Positions 1-5,644 of a DNA stretch of 20,100 bases are shown in pieces. The position numbers and the translations under genes are program-made. How positions within the stretch are numbered: position 1 is the stretch's first letter; the number at the start of each line of letters is the position of its first letter. The stretch lies in assembly GCA_018714995.1 (NCBI GenBank), contig DVMM01000014.1, positions 1 through 20,100 on the forward strand, in the 5' to 3' direction. Origin of the DNA: Egerieisoma faecipullorum (GTDB taxonomy: Bacteria; Bacillota; Clostridia; UBA1212; UBA1255). Under the pieces are notes generated by a model, which worked only from the letters and a program-made list of their open reading frames with translations, searched no databases and had not been told where the DNA came from.

Positions 1-2
1 CG

Positions 3-803
3 CCCGCTCCTGATCCGATTGTTCCCTCCGCAACGACCATTTCTCAGCGGTTTAACGTACCCTCGGGATACGAACGGGTACAGGCTGAGAGCGAGAGCTT
101 TGCGGAGTATTTACAGAATTTTTCTCTGCGCGACTATGATACGAAGCCTCTGGTATACGATACGGAAACTAAGACCTTGATCAATAACGAATCCGCCCCT
201 TCTGCCAGTGTTCTCGCGCTGGATCTGATCAACAGGGGAAATTTGCAGCAATCTTCCGACTCGCTGCTCCGCTTATATGCGGAATATCTTTACGGAAAAG
301 GACGCTATACGGACATAGCATTTAATTTATTGACCACGCCGGTGTTCCGGTGCGATTTTGACACGTGGTCTAAGGGCGGCCGGCTGGATCTGTCTAAAAT
401 TAACGAAGGAAATCAGATCTCATGGTGCCTTGATCATAGCGGTGACTGCGGGCATAAAGACGTGGAGCTGGGAACGTCGGAAGGAACATTCCGTTATTAT
501 CTGCAAAACGTCATGACGTATTCCGACACATCCTCCCTTGTGACAAACATGAACAAATTATCGGCTCCGCAGGATGCGTCAGTCGGTGACATCATTGTTT
601 ATGCGGATCCGCAGGAAGCGCCGGCGATCATCGTAGATCTGGCGGTGAATCCCTCGGACGGCAGCAAGGCTTACATTATGGCAAGAGGCGGTTCCCCGGC
701 CTGTGAAATCTACATCGTTCGCAATGACAGCGATGCGGCGCTCAATCCCTGGCATAAGCTCTCAGAGCTTCCGATCGGAGCCTCTGTCTATCGATTCAAA
801 TAA
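3..803 (+). CDS. DUF4846 family protein, 3' part (5' end outside window)
   Basis: The reading frame is open from the first bases of the window to TAA at 801-803, so the start lies upstream; the TTG at 177 is internal. The visible 266 residues begin with a Pro/Thr-rich linker, then follow the DUF4846 pattern as I remember it: RFNVPSGYERV, SFAEYLQNFSL, a middle AEYLYGKGRY segment, RCDFDTWSKGGR, FRYYLQNVMTYSDTSSL, GDIIVYA and IIVDLAVN. Family members are usually exported or lipoproteins of unknown function; the linker fits a mature domain tethered outside the membrane. Oddity: the Cys and two His that I recall in other members (QCAD, IHF and GHAVIV contexts) read QSSD, IAF and APAIIV here, so the copy may be catalytically dead if the family is enzymatic. 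Family assignment is fairly sure; function is unknown. Confidence 0.8.
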   Translation, partial: PAPDPIVPSATTISQRFNVPSGYERVQAESESFAEYLQNFSLRDYDTKPLVYDTETKTLINNESAPSASVLALDLINRGNLQQSSDSLLRLYAEYLYGKGRYTDIAFNLLTTPVFRCDFDTWSKGGRLDLSKINEGNQISWCLDHSGDCGHKDVELGTSEGTFRYYLQNVMTYSDTSSLVTNMNKLSAPQDASVGDIIVYADPQEAPAIIVDLAVNPSDGSKAYIMARGGSPACEIYIVRNDSDAALNPWHKLSELPIGASVYRFK

Positions 804-808
804 AAAAC

Positions 809-838
809 TCCGGGAAATATTTCCCGGAATTTTACTTT
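809..838 (+). terminator. Rho-independent terminator after the DUF4846 gene
   Basis: TCCGGGAAA (809-817) pairs perfectly with TTTCCCGGA (820-828) and is followed by a T-rich stretch broken by one A and one C. It starts 6 bases after the stop codon. It separates the DUF4846 gene from the next gene. A perfect TATAAT lies at 849-854, but no matching -35 is present upstream, so I do not call a promoter there. Confidence 0.85.
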
Positions 839-898
839 TACGGCAGAATATAATATCATATTTCCTCCCGATAAAAATTATTTCCACAAGGAGGAGCT

Positions 899-1555
899 AT
901 GGAAAATGACGTTGCCGAATACGGCATCCTCGTTACCGTCAGATCGGCAAAGGATACGTATCTTTTTCTGGACGGTACTGATAGAGCCAGATACATGGCC
1001 ATATTCATTAAAATGCTCGGCCGCAATGCAATCGGAGATGCCCGGCCGCTGATTGCGGGCTTAAATAGCGACACCGCGCAAATTCTGTTTCAAAACGGAT
1101 ATGAAGAACCACTCCGGCTTCTTGTCAGAATGATGCATGCATCGTACGCCTCTTATCGAAAGGCCAAGAACTGCCCGGTTCAGCTTGCCCGTTCGGCTTT
1201 CGATTTAATCGACGGCAAGAAAGAAGTCGCCGGCGCCGTGAAAAGCATTCGAGACAAATCCGATTTTATCTGTACGATTTTTGACCGGGAGGGGGAGCAT
1301 TGCCCTCCGCCGGGAACACTCGCCGAGCGGATTAAAACGATTCCGGGTAAAATCTCAGGAACACTGCTTCTGGAGCTTGCCGCCGCATACCAAAGAGCTT
1401 CCTTCGATGAGCTGCTGCGGGACGCCACGCCGGGACAGCTGCGGGAGCTGATTCAAACCTTCCGAAAGCAATACGAGCTGTCGTTCCGGGAAATCGGCAG
1501 ACTTCTGAACTGCAGCTGCACGACGGTACACCGAATTTTGAATAAACCCATATAA
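899..1555 (+). CDS. RAYT/Y1-transposase-like protein lacking the HUH motif, C-terminal HTH
   Basis: 218 residues; ATG at 899 behind a strong SD (AAGGAGG, 888-894). Residues 8-85 follow the order of REP-associated tyrosine transposases: a first strand (YGILVTVRSA), a FLDGTDRARYMAIF segment, and EPLRLLVRMMHASYASYRK, which matches the helix after the HUH strand. SDFICTIFDRE (121-131) resembles the segment of RAYTs just after the Y1 core, and residues 190-215 form a helix-turn-helix (LSFREIGRLLNCSCTTVHRI) like the C-terminal HTH of that family. Where active enzymes carry NHVHLLI this protein has NSDTAQI (56-62), and the stretch that normally holds the YIHQNPVKA region is missing or unrecognisable. 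It cannot be an ordinary HUH nuclease; a DNA-binding, domesticated derivative is the likely reading. It is flanked by hairpins on both sides (809-828, 1571-1604). Confidence 0.7.
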   Translation: MENDVAEYGILVTVRSAKDTYLFLDGTDRARYMAIFIKMLGRNAIGDARPLIAGLNSDTAQILFQNGYEEPLRLLVRMMHASYASYRKAKNCPVQLARSAFDLIDGKKEVAGAVKSIRDKSDFICTIFDREGEHCPPPGTLAERIKTIPGKISGTLLLELAAAYQRASFDELLRDATPGQLRELIQTFRKQYELSFREIGRLLNCSCTTVHRILNKPI

Positions 1556-1570
1556 ACGTGTCAATAATAA

Positions 1571-1604
1571 CCTCTGTCAATGGATCACAATACATTAACG
1601 GAGG
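1571..1604 (+). promoter_or_regulatory. Hairpin sequestering the spoIIR Shine-Dalgarno
   Basis: CCTCTGTCAATG (1571-1582) pairs with CATTAACGGAGG (1593-1604) with ten Watson-Crick pairs, one G-U and one C/A mismatch; the loop is ten bases (1583-1592). The right arm contains the SD of spoIIR (ACGGAGG, 1598-1604), so the folded RNA would hide it. No T-run follows, so it is not an intrinsic terminator. The pairing is seen directly; a regulatory role is inferred. Alternatively it is a REP-like palindrome beside the RAYT-like gene. Confidence 0.5.
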
Positions 1605-1611
1605 TTGTGCT

Positions 1612-2244
1612 ATGATCGCGCGGAAACAAAAAAGAGAAAACGGAACATGGAAAGCAGCTGCAATTATCATGATCGCCGTGCTGCTGGCAGGGATCATCGG
1701 AATCTGCATTCTGGCGGAATACGGTTCGGAGCAATACGCTGATAACGTACTCCGGCTGCACGTGATTGCAAACAGCAATACCAGTGAAGATCAGGCTCTG
1801 AAATTAAAAGTGCGCGATGCCGTCGGAAGCCTTGTAAGCGAATTGGCAGCGGGCGCTTCCAGCGCAGAGGAAACGGAACAAATCGTACGGGAGCATATCG
1901 ACGCCATCCAGGCTGCGGCGGAAGAAAAAATCCGAGAGGAAGGATACAACTATCCCGTCGAGATCGAAACCGGCGAGTATTATTTTCCCACAAAGTATTA
2001 CACGGAAGGCGCGCTTCCAGCAGGCAGCTATGAAGCCGTGCGCGTAGTAATCGGCCAGGGAGAAGGAGAAAACTGGTGGTGCGTATTGTTCCCTCCATTA
2101 TGCTTTTCCAATGGCGCCGCGGATCCCGAACTGGACCAAGAACAGCAAGAAAACGACGGCGTAACGCTGCGGTTTAAAATTGTCGAGGTTTTCCAGGAAG
2201 CAAAGCACAGCTTAAGCAAATTCTTTCAAAAAATTTTCAAATAG
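1612..2244 (+). CDS. spoIIR: Stage II sporulation protein R
   Basis: SpoIIR is made in the forespore and acts across the septum to trigger SpoIIGA-dependent processing of pro-sigma-E in the mother cell. I choose ATG 1612, 7 bases after GGAGG (1600-1604), giving 210 residues; a longer frame from 1558 has no SD. Residues 13-34 form one hydrophobic export or anchor segment (AAAIIMIAVLLAGIIGICIL), followed by the family signature RLHVIANSNTSEDQALKLKV and VRDAV, the ETGEYYFPTKYY block, and the conserved WWCVLFPPLCF motif near residues 160-170. The C-terminal tail is short and basic. It is 56 bases downstream of the RAYT-like gene with no terminator between. In Bacillus the gene is transcribed by sigma-F; I looked for sigma-F boxes upstream and found none that convinced me. 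Confidence 0.93.
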   Translation: MIARKQKRENGTWKAAAIIMIAVLLAGIIGICILAEYGSEQYADNVLRLHVIANSNTSEDQALKLKVRDAVGSLVSELAAGASSAEETEQIVREHIDAIQAAAEEKIREEGYNYPVEIETGEYYFPTKYYTEGALPAGSYEAVRVVIGQGEGENWWCVLFPPLCFSNGAADPELDQEQQENDGVTLRFKIVEVFQEAKHSLSKFFQKIFK

Positions 2245-2246
2245 AG

Positions 2247-2275
2247 TGGCAATAACACATTTTATATGGTAAAAT
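2247..2275 (+). promoter_or_regulatory. Weak sigma-A-like promoter before the oxidoreductase gene
   Basis: A -10 candidate TAAAAT (2270-2275) lies 17 bases downstream of a poor -35 (TGGCAA, 2247-2252). This is the only plausible promoter in the 74-base gap between spoIIR and the long operon, and it would start RNA near 2282, inside the palindrome at 2279-2291. The -35 matches only three of six bases, so read-through from spoIIR is also possible. Confidence 0.35.
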
Positions 2276-2278
2276 ACC

Positions 2279-2291
2279 GATTGATTCAATC
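2279..2291. promoter_or_regulatory. Perfect 13-bp palindrome, possible operator
   Basis: GATTGA-T-TCAATC is a perfect inverted repeat with a one-base centre. It lies just downstream of the candidate -10 and covers the predicted transcription start of the operon that begins at 2319. That is a classical position for a repressor site. The dyad is directly visible; binding by a regulator is inferred, and no regulator gene is adjacent. Confidence 0.35.
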
Positions 2292-2318
2292 ATAGCATAG
2301 TATTGGAGGACAAGCCAT

Positions 2319-3404
2319 ATGTCAGAAAAAATAAAGGTCGGTATTATCGGCTGCGGCGGGATCGCAAACGGAAAGCATCTGCCCTCCCTGAAAAAGCTCG
2401 ATAATGTGGAAATTGTCGCGTTTTGCGATATCATTGAAGAAAAAGCGCAGCAATCCGCCAAGAATTTTGGAACCCCCGACGCAAAAGTTTACACGGATTA
2501 TAAAGACCTGCTCAAGGATGAATCCATCGTTTCCGTACACGTCTGCACGCCGAATAAGTCGCATTCCTTTATAACCATCGACGCGCTCAACGCAGGAAAG
2601 CACGTACTTTGTGAGAAACCGATGGCAAAGACGGCGGCAGAGGCCGAAAAAATGCTGGAAGCCGCAAGAAAGAATAAAAAGCTTCTTACGATCGGTTATC
2701 AGGGACGCTACAACCCGGATGTTCAATATATGAAAAAGGTCGCGGAAGCAGGAGAACTGGGAGATATGTATCTTGCAAAACCTCATGCAGTCCGCAGACG
2801 CGCCGTACCGACATGGGGTGTTTTCCTGAATGAAGAAGAACAGGGCGGCGGCCCCCTGATTGACATTGGGACGCATGCGCTCGACATGACGCTTTGGATC
2901 ATGGACAACTATAAGCCGAAGTATGCAGTGGGGACTACATACAAAAAGCTGAACGATCAAACGGATACGGCAAACGCATTCGGCGACTGGGATCCTAAGG
3001 AATTTACGGTCGAAGATTCCGCTTTCGGCTTTGTTGTGATGGAAAACGGCGCTACGATTATTCTCGAAACCAGCTGGGCGCTGAATACGCTGGATGTCGG
3101 AGAAGTCCGAACGATGATCTGCGGTACTTCCGCGGGAATCGACAACTGGGACGGTGTGAGGATCAACCGAGTTCACGCAGGCAGAATGACGGTCGAACGC
3201 CCGGATCTCGGAGCGGGCGGCGTCGCGTTTTATGACGGAACCTCCTACACGCCGGAAGTAATGGAGCAGAAAGTATTTTACAGCGCGATTCAAAACGGAA
3301 CGCCGCTTGTGACGCTCCCGGAGCAGGCCTTGGTAGTATCGCAGATTTTGGAAGCGATCTATATATCGGCTAAGACCGGCAAACCCTATTATTTTAATGC
3401 CTGA
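2319..3404 (+). CDS. Gfo/Idh/MocA family NAD(P)-dependent oxidoreductase
   Basis: 361 residues, the normal size for this family of sugar or cyclitol dehydrogenases. ATG 2319 follows TTGGAGGA (2303-2310). The N-terminal Rossmann fold shows the dinucleotide loop GIIGCGGIANGKHLPSL (8-24), the sheet CDIIEEKA, and the family EKP motif (99-101, in CEKPMAKTAAEAE) that contacts the nicotinamide. The C-terminal half carries GGGPLIDIGTHALDMTLW (176-193) with the Asp and His (D182, H186) typical of the active site. Family members oxidise or reduce hydroxyl groups of sugars, inositols or sugar nucleotides; the substrate cannot be read from sequence. It stands 36 bases upstream of polysaccharide-control genes, so it may supply a modified sugar, but a general catabolic role is equally possible. 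Confidence 0.9.
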   Translation: MSEKIKVGIIGCGGIANGKHLPSLKKLDNVEIVAFCDIIEEKAQQSAKNFGTPDAKVYTDYKDLLKDESIVSVHVCTPNKSHSFITIDALNAGKHVLCEKPMAKTAAEAEKMLEAARKNKKLLTIGYQGRYNPDVQYMKKVAEAGELGDMYLAKPHAVRRRAVPTWGVFLNEEEQGGGPLIDIGTHALDMTLWIMDNYKPKYAVGTTYKKLNDQTDTANAFGDWDPKEFTVEDSAFGFVVMENGATIILETSWALNTLDVGEVRTMICGTSAGIDNWDGVRINRVHAGRMTVERPDLGAGGVAFYDGTSYTPEVMEQKVFYSAIQNGTPLVTLPEQALVVSQILEAIYISAKTGKPYYFNA

Positions 3405-3440
3405 TGGGTTCCGGAAAAACTCAGTGGAGGATTTCAGTCA

Positions 3441-4202
3441 GTGAAAGATGAAATAACGCTTAAAGGGCTCTTTGAAATCATCAAGAGTAAAATTCTTATT
3501 ATTATTTCCGCCACGGTTCTCGTAACGACTGCCGCGGCGGTCATTACGAAATTCTATATATCGCCGGAATATACCTCTTCCATCAAGCTTTGCGTGGTGG
3601 GAGACTTTGATACAGAGGGCGGATCCTCCGTGTCAAACGAGAACAGCACGATCAATTACGTTAAGAATCTGATTGAAACGTGTATTGAAACGCTCAACGC
3701 GCAGGATGCATACGTCCAGATCAACAGCAATCTCCGGGAGCTCAATGCGTCCTATGAAAATACGAATATCGACTCCTCGAACGTCAGGATCGAGCAAGTC
3801 GGGAACAGCAACGTTCTGCGCGTTACCGCTACGACGGAAAACGCGCAGCTTTCCTACGATACCTGTCAGGCGTTCGAAACAATGGCCAAGGAACGAGTGC
3901 CGATCATCGGCGAGGTACAAATCGAAAAAATCGATTCTCCCGTGCTGGCCACGGCGCCGTCTTCTCCCAATATGCTGAAAAACTGTATTCTCGGCGCGCT
4001 GATCGGTTTTGTGGTAAGCTGCGGAATCGTAATCTTGATTGAGATGCTTGACAATACCGTTAAGGACGGTGCGGAGACGGCACGGCAGCTGGACATTCTG
4101 CTGCTTTGTGAAATCCCGGATTTTTATTCGGCAACGGAGCGCGAAAGATATTACGAGTACAAGCTGAACAGCGGAACGGGAGGAAAGAAGCGTGGCAGAT
4201 AA
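3441..4202 (+). CDS. Wzz/CapA-like polysaccharide co-polymerase (tyrosine kinase modulator)
   Basis: 253 residues from GTG 3441, with GTGGAGG at 3424-3430 as SD. Two membrane segments (about 16-38 and 182-202) enclose an extracytoplasmic domain; before the second sits the Pro-rich stretch TAPSSPN (171-177) characteristic of Wzz-type chain-length regulators. The cytosolic tail after the second segment (DNTVKDGAETARQLDILLL) is the part known in Gram-positive relatives to activate the partner BY-kinase. This fits the CapA/CpsC/TkmA family: it would sit in the membrane, control polymer length or export, and switch on the kinase encoded next, whose start overlaps this gene by 11 bases. Confidence 0.88.
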   Translation: MKDEITLKGLFEIIKSKILIIISATVLVTTAAAVITKFYISPEYTSSIKLCVVGDFDTEGGSSVSNENSTINYVKNLIETCIETLNAQDAYVQINSNLRELNASYENTNIDSSNVRIEQVGNSNVLRVTATTENAQLSYDTCQAFETMAKERVPIIGEVQIEKIDSPVLATAPSSPNMLKNCILGALIGFVVSCGIVILIEMLDNTVKDGAETARQLDILLLCEIPDFYSATERERYYEYKLNSGTGGKKRGR

Positions 4203-4881
4203 GAAGGTCAAAGCGCGAGAGCTTTTAATTACGAACGAGAATTTTCCCTTTGCAGTAAGAGAAGCATACAACACTTTGCGGACGAACGTATTATATGCGC
4301 TTTCTCCGATAAACGGGAAAATCGTCGCGGTTACATCTCCGAACGCCGGCGAGGGAAAGTCTACGGTTTCCGTCAATCTTGCAATCGCTTTAGCGGAAAC
4401 CTCGGCAAGAGTTCTTCTGATCGACTGTGATCTCAGAAAGCCGACGATTCATAAAAAGCTGGGCTTAAATAATTCGTCGGGGCTTTCAAAATTCATTGTC
4501 GGCTTCGAGACCATGGCAGACGCGCTGACGCGCGAAATCCTGCCGAATTTGGATGTCATGACGTCAGGCCCCATTCCGCCGAATCCGTCTGAGCTCTTAG
4601 GAAGCGCAAACATGCAGACTTTTTTAAATAAAGTCAGCGATTATTACGATTATATTATCCTTGATACGCCGCCGATCAACATCGTTACGGATATGGCGGT
4701 AATGGCGAATTTTATTTCCGGTGTATTGCTTGTCTCGTATTACGCATCCACGACGATCGAGGATGTGCGCCGCGCACAGGAAGCGCTTAAAATCGTAAAC
4801 GCCAAAATATTGGGACTTGTAGTCGCCGGCGTGATTCGTAAAAAGGGAAATAAGGGGGACTATTACAGAAAAAGCCGATAA
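4192..4881 (+). CDS. CpsD/CapB-type tyrosine-protein kinase (BY-kinase)
   Basis: 229 residues. GTG 4192 lies 4 bases after GGAGGAAAG (4179-4187), inside the end of the previous gene; this overlap is typical of the CapA/CapB pair. The P-loop kinase motifs are complete: Walker A SPNAGEGKST (49-58), Walker A' LLIDCDLRKPT (75-85) and Walker B YIILDTPP (154-161). Such enzymes autophosphorylate on a C-terminal tyrosine cluster and phosphorylate polysaccharide enzymes and other targets. Here the tail is short and has only two tyrosines (DYYRKSR), fewer than the usual YGxYGxY-like clusters, so its phosphorylation switch may be reduced. The modulator upstream and the phosphatase downstream complete the classical triad. 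Confidence 0.92.
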   Translation: MADKKVKARELLITNENFPFAVREAYNTLRTNVLYALSPINGKIVAVTSPNAGEGKSTVSVNLAIALAETSARVLLIDCDLRKPTIHKKLGLNNSSGLSKFIVGFETMADALTREILPNLDVMTSGPIPPNPSELLGSANMQTFLNKVSDYYDYIILDTPPINIVTDMAVMANFISGVLLVSYYASTTIEDVRRAQEALKIVNAKILGLVVAGVIRKKGNKGDYYRKSR

Positions 4882-4900
4882 TCGGCGTCAGGGAGGTTTT

Positions 4901-5644
4901 ATGGAATACGTAGATTTCCACTCGCACATTTTACCGCACATGGACGACGGATCGAAAAATCCGGAAATGTCTTCCGAAATGCTGGAAATGCTGGAAGAAG
5001 AGGAAGTTTGCGTCGTATTTGCGACACCCCACTATTATTGCTACAGAGAAAGCGAGGCTTCTTTTCTTACAAGGCGAGCGGATGCTTTCCGGGCGCTGCT
5101 TGGCGGCATTCGTGAAACCGACAGAGAATTTACCGGACCGGAAATCCGTTTGGGAGCAGAAATCCGTCTGATCAGGGAAATGCCGGAATCGCTGGAAATA
5201 GAACCGCTGATGCTCGAGGGCACGAACCTGGCGCTTTTCGAACTGCCATTTGATAAATATGATGTATGTATGGGCGAGAACATACATAATCTATCAGTAA
5301 AATATCAGCTGACTCCGGTCATCGCTCACGTCGAGCGATATGTCGGATTGTTCCGGAAAAGCGACTATGAAGAACTGCTTTCCATTCCAAACGCCGTTTA
5401 TCAGATCAGCACGAACTTTATGGAGTCGAAAAAAACGGCGGAATTCGTCGCCGGGCTGATCCGGTCGGGGCTTCCGCTGCTCTTCGGAAGCGATTGTCAC
5501 AATACGACAGTCAGACCGCCGCTCATGAAAACGGCGTTTCGGAGCTTAAAGAAATTTTGTTCAAAATATAAAATCTCGGAATCAGAAATGGCTGATTTAT
5601 TTGAATATCAGAAAGGCTTGGTGCAGGAGGGACCTGTGAAGTGA
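4901..5644 (+). CDS. CpsB/CapC-type PHP-fold tyrosine-protein phosphatase
   Basis: 247 residues; ATG 4901 behind GGGAGG (4890-4895). It is a PHP-domain metallophosphatase of the CpsB/YwqE kind, which removes phosphate from the BY-kinase. Metal-binding motifs visible in order are DFHSH (5-9), DD (15-16), ATPHYY (41-46), GAEIRL (85-90), HVERY and GSDCHN near the C-terminal end. No export signal is present, as expected for a cytosolic enzyme. It follows the kinase by 19 bases, and its last codons overlap the start of the next gene (GTGA at 5641-5644), suggesting translational coupling. Confidence 0.92.
   Translation: MEYVDFHSHILPHMDDGSKNPEMSSEMLEMLEEEEVCVVFATPHYYCYRESEASFLTRRADAFRALLGGIRETDREFTGPEIRLGAEIRLIREMPESLEIEPLMLEGTNLALFELPFDKYDVCMGENIHNLSVKYQLTPVIAHVERYVGLFRKSDYEELLSIPNAVYQISTNFMESKKTAEFVAGLIRSGLPLLFGSDCHNTTVRPPLMKTAFRSLKKFCSKYKISESEMADLFEYQKGLVQEGPVK

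Noticed and set aside
175..179. TTG at 177 as the start of the first gene
   Set aside because: The frame continues upstream to the window edge with recognisable DUF4846 sequence (RFNVPSGYERV), and no SD precedes the TTG.
849..854. Perfect TATAAT before the RAYT-like gene
   Set aside because: The base positions 17 upstream (826-831, GGAATT) do not resemble a -35 and lie in the terminator, and there is no extended -10 TG.
1556..1611. Sigma-F or sigma-G promoter before spoIIR
   Set aside because: GGATCACAAT (1582-1591) loosely resembles a sigma-F -10 but lacks a fixed A, and no GTATA-type -35 lies at the right distance.
2322..3293. Open minus-strand frame of 323 codons opposite the oxidoreductase gene
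   Set aside because: It mirrors the codon pattern of the Gfo/Idh gene, has no SD, and its Cys/His/Arg-rich product shows no family pattern. The plus strand has clear family motifs.
3633..4376. Minus-strand frame of 247 codons across the modulator and kinase genes
   Set aside because: It spans the overlap of two clearly real plus-strand genes and has no SD or recognisable domain.
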